Program-made: the position numbers and the translations under genes
The notes under the pieces: generated by a model
Seen by the model: only the letters and a program-made list of their open reading frames with translations
The model's database searches: none
Told to the model about the DNA's origin: nothing
Assembly: GCA_030431455.1 (NCBI GenBank)
Contig: JAUIJE010000006.1
Coordinates: forward strand, 1-64,000
Direction of reading: 5' to 3'
Source: a bacterium
Lineage (GTDB): Bacteria > Myxococcota > UBA727 > JAUIJE01
Length of the DNA stretch: 64,000 nucleotides
In this document: in pieces, positions 46,068-54,517 of the stretch
Numbering within the stretch: position 1 is the first letter of the stretch
How the letters are laid out: every line of letters begins with the position of its first letter

Positions 46068-48346
46068 GCCGCCCTCCCGGTGGCGAAGTCGGGGTTGCAC
46101 TCGGCCACCACCCCGTGGAGGTCGAGCATTTCGGTGACTTGGCCATCGATGACCGCGGCCCCGAGCACCCCGTGTTTGGACAGGGGGGGCTTGAGGTTGA
46201 CCACGGTGTCGACGACGTCGATGATCTCCGACACCGTCAGCGCGATGCTGTGGCCGTCTTGGGTGTAGACCAGGGCGTGCACCGGGCCCTCGGTGGACGC
46301 GGCCGGCCCCCCGAGGACCTTGCCGAGGTCGTACAAGGGGAGAATGTCGTCGCGGTACTGCACCACCTGGCGGTCGCCCACCTGCTCGACGTGGCGGGGG
46401 GCGAACTCCTCGAGCCGGGCCACCAAGTGCAGCGGCACCGCCATGCGCCGGTTGGCCCCGAGGGAGAACAGCAAGAGGTTCTGGCGCTCGCCCTGGCTCG
46501 AGCCCGCGCTCATGTCGACGAGCTCACCGCGGGCGTCGCCGGCGGCCTCGTTGTGTTCGTGGGCCCCGGCCCGCGCGGCGATGCCGAGCACGTCGAGAAT
46601 CAGCGCGACCTTGCCGTCGCCCATGATCGTGGCCCCGGCAAAGACCTCGAGGTCGCCGAGCACGCTGCCCAGGGGCTTGACCACGATCTCCTCGGTGTCC
46701 CGCACCTCGTCGACGACCAGGCCGAACTGCCAGTCGTCCGCCTGCAGCACCACGATGTTGAGGGCGTGGTCCTCCTCGCGGTCTGGGGGGGGGAGGCCCA
46801 GGGCCTGATCGAGGAACACCAACGGGAGCAGGTTGCCCCGCAGGCGGAACACCGGCGCGCCGTGCACGTCCTCAATGGCGCTGCGCGCGTTTTCGTCCTT
46901 CAGGCGCACCAGCTCGAGCAGGCTGACCTGGGGGATGGCGAATCGTTGGTCGCCGCTGGTCACGATCAATGCAGGAACAATGGCGAGGGTGAGGGGGATC
47001 TTGATCTTGACCGTGGTGCCTTTGCCTCGGGTCGAGGTCAGGTCCACGGTGCCGCCGATCTTCTCGATGTTGGTCTTGACCACGTCCATGCCCACCCCGC
47101 GGCCGGAGATCTGGGTCACCTGTTGGGCGGTGGAGAACGCGGGCTGAAACACGAGCTGGATGAGCTCGCGATCGCTGGCCCGGGCCGCGCGCTCGGCGCT
47201 CATCACCCCGCGGTCGATGGCTTTTTGGCGAATGGCGTCGACGTTGAGGCCGCGGCCGTCGTCCGCGATCTCGATGTTGACCTGGCCGCCCTCGTGGAAC
47301 GCCCGCAGCCGCAGGTTGCCGGTGCGGCCCTTGCCCGCCTTGGCCCGGTCGTCGGGGCTCTCCAGCCCGTGGTCGACCGCGTTGCGCACAATGTGGGTGA
47401 GGGGGTCTTTGATCGCCTCGAGAATCGCGCGGTCGATCTCGGTTTCGCGGCCGACCATCTCGACCCGGACCTGTTTGCCCACCTGCACCGAGAGGTCGCG
47501 CACCACCCGGGGGAGCTTGTCCCACACATTGCGCACCGGCTGCATGCGGGTCTTCATCACGCTCTCTTGCAGCTCACTGGTGATGTGGTTGAGGCGTTGC
47601 GATGTGCTCTGGAACGCTTGGTCCTCGACGGTGGACCCGATGCGCAACACCTGGTTGCGGGCTAGCACCAGCTCGCCCACGAGGTTCATCAGCCGATCGA
47701 GCAGGCCCACGTCGACGCGCACGTAGCTGTCCGCCACCGGCGCGGACGAGACCGGGCCCGGCTTGGCGGTGGTCTTGGGCGGGGGGGCGGGGGTGGGGGA
47801 GGCATCGACCGATGCAGGCACATGGCCTGCTTCGGCCGCGGGGGCTTTGGGCGGGGGCGGGGCCTTGTCCTCGACGGGCGCGGGGGGGGCGGGGGGCGCG
47901 GCGGCTTCCTTCGGGTCTTGCCCCGGGGGCGCATCATCGGGGGCGGCCGCCTCCGCCAGGGCCCCATCGCGCAGGGCGGTCAGGCGGTCGGCGAGGGACT
48001 CGTAGGCATTGGAGCCCTCGGCCCCGGTCTGTTCGATGTGGCCGAGCATGTCGCGAACCGCGTCGACCACCGCGAGCAGCGCGGAGGTGATGTCCGGGGT
48101 GAGCACGATTTCGCCGTCACGGAGTTTGCTCAGGAGATTCTCGGCGACGTGGGTCAGGCTCTCGAGTTTGTGCAGGCCGAGAAAACCGCTGGTGCCTTTG
48201 ATGGTGTGAATGGTGCGAAACACCGCCGCCAACCGTTCGGGTTGGTGCGGGTTTTCCTCGAGGGCGACAAATTCTCGGTCCAACTGGTCGAGGTTTTCGT
48301 GGCTCTCCACCAAGAACTCGCGAACAATATCGTCGCCTACATCCAT
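46064..48346 (-). CDS. cheA: CheA histidine kinase with an extra C-terminal CheW-like domain
   Basis: 760 residues from ATG 48346 (AGAGGAGG 6 nt upstream). Phosphotransfer domain P1: His47 in RTIHTIKGTSGFLGL. A long Pro/Ala-rich linker lacks an obvious CheY-binding P2 domain. Then come the dimerisation domain P3 (about 220-290), the ATPase domain P4 with N box HIVRNAVDHGLE, G1 DDGRGL and G2 GRGVGMDVVK, and the regulatory CheW-like P5 domain. A second CheW-like domain follows (LLLFSLGANRRMAVPLHLVA). Missing P2 and doubled CheW-like modules are known in Myxococcota CheA proteins. It phosphorylates CheY and CheB under receptor control. First gene of the operon; cheW overlaps its stop by 4 nt. 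Confidence 0.95.
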   Translation of the reverse strand: MDVGDDIVREFLVESHENLDQLDREFVALEENPHQPERLAAVFRTIHTIKGTSGFLGLHKLESLTHVAENLLSKLRDGEIVLTPDITSALLAVVDAVRDMLGHIEQTGAEGSNAYESLADRLTALRDGALAEAAAPDDAPPGQDPKEAAAPPAPPAPVEDKAPPPPKAPAAEAGHVPASVDASPTPAPPPKTTAKPGPVSSAPVADSYVRVDVGLLDRLMNLVGELVLARNQVLRIGSTVEDQAFQSTSQRLNHITSELQESVMKTRMQPVRNVWDKLPRVVRDLSVQVGKQVRVEMVGRETEIDRAILEAIKDPLTHIVRNAVDHGLESPDDRAKAGKGRTGNLRLRAFHEGGQVNIEIADDGRGLNVDAIRQKAIDRGVMSAERAARASDRELIQLVFQPAFSTAQQVTQISGRGVGMDVVKTNIEKIGGTVDLTSTRGKGTTVKIKIPLTLAIVPALIVTSGDQRFAIPQVSLLELVRLKDENARSAIEDVHGAPVFRLRGNLLPLVFLDQALGLPPPDREEDHALNIVVLQADDWQFGLVVDEVRDTEEIVVKPLGSVLGDLEVFAGATIMGDGKVALILDVLGIAARAGAHEHNEAAGDARGELVDMSAGSSQGERQNLLLFSLGANRRMAVPLHLVARLEEFAPRHVEQVGDRQVVQYRDDILPLYDLGKVLGGPAASTEGPVHALVYTQDGHSIALTVSEIIDVVDTVVNLKPPLSKHGVLGAAVIDGQVTEMLDLHGVVAECNPDFATGRAA

Positions 48347-48476
48347 CTCGCGCCTCCTCTGGAGACGATCGACACGGGCATTTTCAACCTGAAGAGATCC
48401 TCGGCGGAACCGCCAGATCGCCAGAACGCGGTCCACTCGACGTCAAAATGCTGTCGTGGGCGGGGGCGCCCGGGGC

Positions 48477-49799
48477 TCAGGACACCTGTTCGGTGGTCTT
48501 GCGGAGCCGGGCCGTCAGGGTTTTGACGAACCCGTGGTAGACGCGCAGCGCGATGTGATCGTCCGCCAGCAGCAGCTGCTCGAAGTCCGACTTGTGGATT
48601 TCGAACGTGATCGTCTCGGCGGTGGCCACCACCTGGGCGGAGGTCGGCGCGTCATCGACCAACGCCATCTCCCCCACAAAATCCCCCGGCGACAACCGGG
48701 CCAGGGCGATGGGGTCCCCTTGGCCGACCACGCGTTGGACCATCACCTCGCCGCTGCGCAGGATGTGCATCGATCGCCCCGGCTCGCCTTGTTCGATCAG
48801 GACCCGGCCGGGCCGAAACCGCGCCACGTGGCAGAGGGAGAAAAACGCCCGCATCTCCTCGAGGGAGAGCTCCTCGAGCAAGGGGATGTCGCGCAGAAAA
48901 TCAAAGTCCTGCAGCAGCCCCACGACGTGGTGCTCGATGTCGCCGCTGCCGCTCACGGTGGGCTCTTCCCAGGTCAACGTCGGGGCCTCGGCCCCGGACT
49001 CCTCGAGCTGCTCCAGCCGGGCTTGGACCGCGCGGTTTTCGCCTTCGAACGCGAGGATGTCCCGGTACAGGCCCTTGGCCTCCTCGACGTCACCCCACTG
49101 ATCGGTGAGCTCGGCGAGGCGCCGGTACAGCGTGAGCGTGTTGCGCTCGATGGGCAGCTCCTCGAGCACCGACTGCAACCGCCGAATCCCGCGCATCGCC
49201 GCCCCGGTCTTGACCAACGTCAACGCGATGAGCTCGACCGCGGAAAAATATTCTTGGGCGTTGTCCTCGATGCGCTGGAGCAGCTCGATCGCGCGCTGAA
49301 ACTGCCCGGCCTCGTAGTACAGCTTGCCCGCGAGGAAAGGTTGACCCGCGCGCTCGTAGTTGAGCGCGGCCCGGCCCTTGTTGCCCGTCTCCGCGTAGAG
49401 GTCGCCGGCGATTTGGTAGCTGCCGTACTTTTCGTACATCACCGCCGCGCGCTCGGCCTGTCCGATGCGGGCGTAGATCTCGCCGGCCATGAAGTAGTCG
49501 CACGCGCGCTCGTACAGCTCCGCGGCCCGCCGCTCGTCGTCGAGATTGCCCCACAGGAGCGCGGCCTTTTTGTAGTCCCGGGCGCGGTCGAACATCATCG
49601 CGCATTGGCGCTGCAGCCCCTCGTCGGAGCGCGCTTCGTTCATCATGCGCCAGCCCACGTCGTCGTGGCATTGGGAATACAACGAGACCGCTTCGGCGAT
49701 GCGGTTGTCCGCGAGCATACCCTTGAGCGTCTTCACCACCGTGGCGATCGAACGAATGGTGGGCTCGGGGGTCGAGGACACGCCCCGGTTGCATCCCAT
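48477..49799 (-). CDS. TPR-repeat protein with cyclic-nucleotide-binding domain
   Basis: 440 residues from ATG 49799. The N-terminal 290 residues are tandem helical repeats of the TPR/SEL1 kind ('AALLWGNLDDERRAAELYER', AGEIYARIGQAERAAVMYEK). The C-terminal 130 residues are a cNMP-binding barrel: 'VARFRPGRVLIEQGEPGRSM' and 'PGDFVGEMALVDDAPTSAQV', where the Gly-Glu and the later Thr fit the phosphate-binding cassette, though Arg of the usual R-T/S-A is replaced by T-S-A. No output domain is seen, so it is a scaffold or sensor. It is transcribed toward the cheA gene with 130 nt between, and it is divergent from the gene at 49879. Confidence 0.88.
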   Translation of the reverse strand: MGCNRGVSSTPEPTIRSIATVVKTLKGMLADNRIAEAVSLYSQCHDDVGWRMMNEARSDEGLQRQCAMMFDRARDYKKAALLWGNLDDERRAAELYERACDYFMAGEIYARIGQAERAAVMYEKYGSYQIAGDLYAETGNKGRAALNYERAGQPFLAGKLYYEAGQFQRAIELLQRIEDNAQEYFSAVELIALTLVKTGAAMRGIRRLQSVLEELPIERNTLTLYRRLAELTDQWGDVEEAKGLYRDILAFEGENRAVQARLEQLEESGAEAPTLTWEEPTVSGSGDIEHHVVGLLQDFDFLRDIPLLEELSLEEMRAFFSLCHVARFRPGRVLIEQGEPGRSMHILRSGEVMVQRVVGQGDPIALARLSPGDFVGEMALVDDAPTSAQVVATAETITFEIHKSDFEQLLLADDHIALRVYHGFVKTLTARLRKTTEQVS

Positions 49800-49878
49800 T
49801 TGCCCGCCTTTCGCAACCGGGGAGCCCCCGGCCGCATAATCGTGGTAGCAGAGAACCGGACCGCCGACGGGCGGCCTG

Positions 49879-51699
49879 ATGGTCAAGACTGTGCACGAAG
49901 AAGACGAAGACCCGACCCTGACCGAAGCCCCGGGCAAGAAGCCGCGCGACCACGCCCCCGGCTTGTTGTTGCTGTTGGTGTTCGCGTTTTTGATCGGGGC
50001 CGGCGCGGCCACCCTGTCGGTGATGACCGCCCTGTCCAAGGTCAACATCTGGGTGTCGTCGTCGGTGGGCCTTTTGTTCGCGGTTGGCTTTCCCCTGTTC
50101 ATGGCCTTGCGGGCCCGCTCGGCGTTGGTCCGGCGGGGGCTCAAGAAGATCCTGCGCCGCACCACCTTGTTGTTGCTGGTGGTGTTGCTGCAGCTGACGC
50201 TGGTGATGGTGGTGGTGTTCTGGGTGGGGCGGTCGGGGGCCGATCACGCCCGCATGCTCGGCCACGTGGTCGAGCGCACGCTCGGCGACGTGCCGGTGGT
50301 GACAAGGACCCTGGCCCGTCTGGGCGAAGACTCGACGTTGACCTTTGCCGACGACGAGACCGGCGCGGTCGCGGGCGACGGCGGGCCCGCGGCGGGGTCC
50401 GACGGCGGGACCCCAAGCGCCGATGCCGGCCCGGCCCCCGCGGACAAGCCCGGGGCCCGAGGCAGTGCCGATGCCGGCGCCCCCGCGGCCCGGCCGGATG
50501 CCGGCGCCCCCGCGGCCCCCCCGGTGCAACAGACCGCGGCGGTGATCGACGTCGGGGGCAAGCGCGAGTTGGTGTTCGTCGACCTCGACGACAAAGGCGC
50601 GGCCACCTTTGTGCGGCAGGACATCACCGGGTTGCTGCAACACGCGGCCGTCACCCAGCTGTGGCCCACCGAGACCGGGGCTTGGGTGCGGGTGGGCACG
50701 GAGGGGGCGGTGTTCGTGCCCCGGGCGGGCGCGCCCGATTGGGACCTGAAGGTCAAAGATCCGGTGGAGGCGGGCACGGTGCGCGCGGTGCACGACATCG
50801 CCCCTGTCGGGGAGGGGGTGTTGGTGGTGGCCGACGTCGTCGACGATGTCGGCGAACAGGTGAGCCAAGCCCTGGTGTTGAGCACCAAGAAGGGACCCTT
50901 GGTGTTGCGGGCGGAGGGCGACGACGTGCCCGGCGAGCCCGGGGGGGAGGCGCGGCGGTACCGCATCCTCGACGCCGACGGCCGGGGCCGGTTCGCCATC
51001 GAGGAAGAGTTCATCACCGGGGGCAAGAGCGTGCCGGTCAAGCTCACCGGCGAGAAGTTCAAAATGAACCCGCGGCGCATGTTGATCGGGGACGCGGTCG
51101 CGCCCAAGGCGTTGACCGAGTTGTGGCGCACCGGGCGCACCGATCCCGCCGACGACCAGCGCACGTTGCAGGCCACGGTGTTCGCGGAGCTGTGCGGCGA
51201 CGGCAGCGTGTTGTTCGTGGCCAACACCGTGCAGAACGGCAAAAAGGGCGGCTGGTACCGCGCCAAAAACGCCGACGACCTGCGCGCGTACGGGCTGCGC
51301 ACCACCGACAAGCCCTGGGGGGCGACGCTGTCCAAGGGCGCGTTCGCCATCGGGCGGCAGCGCATGCTCACCGTCGACAAGTGGGGGCGCGTGTTGCACG
51401 TCGACATCGACGCGGACAAGCCCCAGGGCGCGGTCTGGCTGCGCACCGGCCAGCGCGCGGGCGCGGGCAAAGTCCAACGCATCGGGGCGGTGGCCCTGGC
51501 CGACACCGGGACCCAGGGGGTGGCGTGGGTCGAGCTCAAGGCCGGTCCCGCGCTGGTGACCTTCAACGCCGAGGACGTGACTGGGGTCCCACTGGCCCAA
51601 GGCGCGCCCTGGCCCGAGGGGGGCAAAGCCCGCATCGCGGATGTGTTTTTTGGGGACAAGACCCCCACCGTGCTGGGGCCCCTCGTCGGGCTGCGTTGA
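49879..51699 (+). CDS. Membrane protein with large extracytoplasmic domain, unknown function
   Basis: 606 residues. Three hydrophobic segments near the N-terminus (about 29-50, 57-78 and 93-117) are followed by an Ala/Pro/Asp-rich linker with DAGAPA motifs (about 160-215). The C-terminal 390 residues form a soluble domain of repeated short strands and loops ('AVIDVGGKRELVFVDLDDKG', 'LVLRAEGDDVPGEP'), possibly a beta-propeller, but no blade repeat is clear. No known domain can be named. It is divergent from the TPR/cNMP gene with a 79-nt gap, so the two may share a promoter region. A palindrome-type terminator follows. Confidence 0.75.
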   Translation: MVKTVHEEDEDPTLTEAPGKKPRDHAPGLLLLLVFAFLIGAGAATLSVMTALSKVNIWVSSSVGLLFAVGFPLFMALRARSALVRRGLKKILRRTTLLLLVVLLQLTLVMVVVFWVGRSGADHARMLGHVVERTLGDVPVVTRTLARLGEDSTLTFADDETGAVAGDGGPAAGSDGGTPSADAGPAPADKPGARGSADAGAPAARPDAGAPAAPPVQQTAAVIDVGGKRELVFVDLDDKGAATFVRQDITGLLQHAAVTQLWPTETGAWVRVGTEGAVFVPRAGAPDWDLKVKDPVEAGTVRAVHDIAPVGEGVLVVADVVDDVGEQVSQALVLSTKKGPLVLRAEGDDVPGEPGGEARRYRILDADGRGRFAIEEEFITGGKSVPVKLTGEKFKMNPRRMLIGDAVAPKALTELWRTGRTDPADDQRTLQATVFAELCGDGSVLFVANTVQNGKKGGWYRAKNADDLRAYGLRTTDKPWGATLSKGAFAIGRQRMLTVDKWGRVLHVDIDADKPQGAVWLRTGQRAGAGKVQRIGAVALADTGTQGVAWVELKAGPALVTFNAEDVTGVPLAQGAPWPEGGKARIADVFFGDKTPTVLGPLVGLR

Positions 51700-51732
51700 C
51701 ACCCGCCCGGCGAGCCCCTATGCCGTGAGCGC

Positions 51733-51760
51733 TTCGTCGTCGACGACGATCGTTTTTCTT
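51733..51760 (+). terminator. Palindrome plus T-run, possible terminator
   Basis: TCGTCGTCGACGACGA is a perfect palindrome with TCG then TTTTTCTTTTTT after it. It lies between the membrane protein stop and metK. The stem needs an inner loop, so it is weaker than the classical type. I see no SAM-riboswitch pattern in the metK leader. Confidence 0.5.
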
Positions 51761-51804
51761 TTTTCGCCCGACCCATCACACGCTGCGCGCGTGCCCGAGA
51801 CATC

Positions 51805-53076
51805 ATGAGCAAAGACTTCATTTTCACCAGTGAATCCGTCACCGAGGGCCACCCCGACAAGATGTCGGACCAGGTGTCCGACGCCATCCTCGACGCCATC
51901 CTCGCCCAAGAAAAGAACCCCGCCGACGCCCGCGTGGCGGTGGAGACGTTGTTCAAGACCGGCATCTGCATGGTGGCCGGCGAAGTCCGCACCTCGGGCT
52001 GGGTCGACATCCCCAAGATCGTGCGCCGCACCATCAACCGCATCGGCTTCACCTCGTCCGACATGGGCTTCGACGGCAACACCTGCGGGGTGATGAGCGC
52101 CATCGAAGAGCAGTCCAGTGACATTGCGGTCGGGGTCGACGCCAAGAAAAAGAAGAGCGGCAAAGAAAAAGAGCAAGGCGCGGGCGATCAAGGCCTGATG
52201 TTCGGCTATGCCTGCGATGAGACCAAAGAGCTCATGCCCATGCCCATCGCCTACGCCCACCGGCTGACCAAGCGGCTCGCCGACGTGCGCAAAAAGAAGA
52301 TCCTCCCCTGGGTCCGGCCCGACGGCAAAAGCCAAGTGTCGATCCGCTACGAAGGCGGCAAAGCCACCGGCATCGACGCGGTGGTCATCTCGACCCAGCA
52401 CTCGCCCGAGGTGAAGCAGAAGCAGATCAAAGAGGGCATCATGGAAGAGGTCATCAAGAAGGCCCTTCCCGAGAAGCTCCTCGGCAAGAAGACCATCTAC
52501 CACGTCAACCCCACCGGCATCTTCGTCGTCGGGGGCCCGATGGGCGACGCCGGTCTCACCGGCCGCAAAATCATCGTGGACACCTACGGCGGCATGGGCC
52601 GTCACGGGGGCGGCGCGTTCTCGGGCAAAGACCCGTCGAAGGTCGACCGGTCGGCCGCGTACATGGCCCGTTACGTCGCGAAGAACATCGTGGCCGCCGG
52701 GCTCGCCAGCCGCGCCGAGGTGCAGCTCGCCTACGCCATCGGGGTCGCGGACCCGGTCAGCGTGATGGTCGAGACCTTCGGCACCGCCCTGGTGCCCGAA
52801 GAGACCATCGAAGCGGCGGTGCGCCGCCTGTTCCCCTTGCGTCCCGCGGGGCTGATCAAGCACCTCAACCTGCTCCGGCCCATCTACGAGCAGACCGCGG
52901 CCTACGGCCACTTCGGCCGCACCGGCGACGCCTTCACGTGGGAAAAGACCGACATGGCGGACAAGCTCAAAGCCGAGTGCAAGCTGGGCAAGAGCAACGG
53001 CGTCAACGGCCACGCCAAGACCGCCAAAAAAGAAAAGGCCAAGGGCAAGGGCAAAAAGAGCCGCGCCGCGGCCTGA
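51805..53076 (+). CDS. metK: S-adenosylmethionine synthetase
   Basis: 423 residues; the family is usually 380-400. The catalytic motifs are present: '[20 protein letters not shown]' near the N-terminus, '[16 protein letters not shown]' (methionine/ATP site) and '[20 protein letters not shown]' (phosphate loop). An internal Lys-rich insertion ([13 protein letters not shown]) precedes GAGDQG, and the C-terminus has a Lys/Ala-rich tail ([20 protein letters not shown]). It makes SAM from ATP and methionine, the methyl donor for the CheR encoded 10 kb away and others. It is followed by a strong terminator. Confidence 0.97.
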   Translation: MSKDFIFTSESVTEGHPDKMSDQVSDAILDAILAQEKNPADARVAVETLFKTGICMVAGEVRTSGWVDIPKIVRRTINRIGFTSSDMGFDGNTCGVMSAIEEQSSDIAVGVDAKKKKSGKEKEQGAGDQGLMFGYACDETKELMPMPIAYAHRLTKRLADVRKKKILPWVRPDGKSQVSIRYEGGKATGIDAVVISTQHSPEVKQKQIKEGIMEEVIKKALPEKLLGKKTIYHVNPTGIFVVGGPMGDAGLTGRKIIVDTYGGMGRHGGGAFSGKDPSKVDRSAAYMARYVAKNIVAAGLASRAEVQLAYAIGVADPVSVMVETFGTALVPEETIEAAVRRLFPLRPAGLIKHLNLLRPIYEQTAAYGHFGRTGDAFTWEKTDMADKLKAECKLGKSNGVNGHAKTAKKEKAKGKGKKSRAAA

Positions 53077-53114
53077 GGCGCGGGCCGGCTGCGTCCGGCT
53101 GGCCACAAGCCCCG

Positions 53115-53148
53115 CCCCGATCGCAGATTTCTGCGATCGGGGTGTTTT
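53115..53148 (+). terminator. Intrinsic terminator after metK
   Basis: CCCCGATCGCAG / CTGCGATCGGGG around ATTT, then TGTTTT, 39 nt after the stop. Confidence 0.9.
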
Positions 53149-53228
53149 ACGTCTGAACGGTAAGTGTCCAATTCTATAAGCTTTTCAGGTCCTGGCGGTC
53201 TGGCCTGTGGCTTGCTTTGATAGAAGAC

Positions 53229-54503
53229 ATGAAGCGGGTCTCGCTCCTGGTTTTGCTCTGCGCGGCGCTGTTGGCGCCCGCCGCGGGCGCGCGTCCGGCC
53301 ACGGTGTCGACCGCGCTGCTCGACGTGGCCGGGGTGCCCGCCCAGCGTCTGATCGAGCGGCTGGAGCAAGGCCACCGCGATGTGGACGCGGCCCTGACCA
53401 CCCGCACCCAGCGCCTGTCGACCTACCAGGCGGCGGCCGCGGCCCGGGACAAGAAGGCCGGCCAGATCGCCGCGCTCAAAGCCGGCGGGGTCGACGCCAC
53501 CACCGTGCGGCGCGCGATGAGCGACGCCCTGGTGCTCGACGAGCGCGCCATCGTGGCCCGCTCGCAGCTGCTCGCGGCCGAGGCCGAGGTGGCCAAAAAG
53601 GGCGCCGAGCTGCTCCAGATTTACGAGGCCATTCTCGTCGAGAAGCGCCGCGAGGCCATGCGCGCGGACAAACAGAGCAAGGCCCGGGCGCGTGCGGTCA
53701 AGGCCTTCCGCGCGCTGTCCGAGCGGCGGGACGCCATCCGCAAGGCCCTGTTGCCGGTCCTGTCCCAACGCGGGGGGGCCGACCCCGAGGCCATGGACGA
53801 GGTCGCGCCCCAGCGCGGCGACGACATCGAGACCCTCTTGGAAAAAGCCGACCTCGCCCGCGACCTCGAGGAGCGCTTTTTGCGCCGGGCCGAGTCGGTG
53901 CGCAAGCGCATCATTGAGCTCGAAGCCGAACGCGCGGTGGCGCGCGACGTGGTCGGCATGGTGCGGTCCAACAACCTGTTCGACGAGACCGACCGGCGCC
54001 TGTTTGTGACCGGGCCGGCCGCGGGCGATGCGCGCACCGCGACCCCGGGGTTGTTCGGGATCGGGGCGCCCGGCCTGGCGTCGGCAGACAGCGAGACGCT
54101 GCAAGACCCGGCCCCGCCGCCGGCCGACAACGGCGCGGTGGACATCGGCGACGGCCGCGAGACCCCCACCGAGTCCGACGACAACCAGTTCTCGGGGCGC
54201 GAGCCGAGCGTGGGCGTGACCCCCGACGTGAGCAAGGACGGCATCACCGACGCGGACAACAACGCCGACGTGGGCCGCACCGCGGACCCAGGCCAGGCGA
54301 TCTCGTCGGGGGTGGCCACCGAACAATCCTTCGAGGGTCTCGCCGGGGGGGGACAAGCCCGCCTCAACGCCTTGCTCGCCCGCGACGACCTGTCGTTGTC
54401 CGAGCTCAAGGAGCTCGAGGCCCGGCTGCGCAAACAAGCCGCGGACATGAAAAAACAAAACCGCGCGATCCGCACCCGCATCGGCGAGCAGATGAAGCGC
54501 TGA
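53229..54503 (+). CDS. Exported coiled-coil protein of unknown function
   Basis: 424 residues from ATG 53229 (a TTG at 53217 would add four residues). A signal peptide (MKRVSLLVLLCAALLAPAAG) is present. About 30-280 is a long Ala/Arg/Glu-rich helical region with heptads (AEAEVAKKGAELLQIYEAIL, LEERFLRRAESVRKRIIELE), expected to form a coiled coil. A disordered Asp/Asn/Pro part follows, and the last 60 residues are again helical (LLARDDLSLSELKELEARLR). I cannot name a family; the pattern is that of a periplasmic structural or adaptor protein. Alone between metK and the convergent Kelch lipoprotein, whose stop is 14 nt away. Confidence 0.78.
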   Translation: MKRVSLLVLLCAALLAPAAGARPATVSTALLDVAGVPAQRLIERLEQGHRDVDAALTTRTQRLSTYQAAAAARDKKAGQIAALKAGGVDATTVRRAMSDALVLDERAIVARSQLLAAEAEVAKKGAELLQIYEAILVEKRREAMRADKQSKARARAVKAFRALSERRDAIRKALLPVLSQRGGADPEAMDEVAPQRGDDIETLLEKADLARDLEERFLRRAESVRKRIIELEAERAVARDVVGMVRSNNLFDETDRRLFVTGPAAGDARTATPGLFGIGAPGLASADSETLQDPAPPPADNGAVDIGDGRETPTESDDNQFSGREPSVGVTPDVSKDGITDADNNADVGRTADPGQAISSGVATEQSFEGLAGGGQARLNALLARDDLSLSELKELEARLRKQAADMKKQNRAIRTRIGEQMKR

Positions 54504-54517
54504 GCGACCCCGCGGGC

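Noticed and set aside
51700-51804. SAM riboswitch before metK
   Set aside because: The leader is only about 45 nt after the terminator-like palindrome, and no known SAM-aptamer motif is visible.
34011-52130. Recurrent word AGTGACATT (34011, 35150, 39374 and 52117)
   Set aside because: Only a few copies, mostly inside coding frames where it spells different residues; no palindrome or spacing pattern could be supported.
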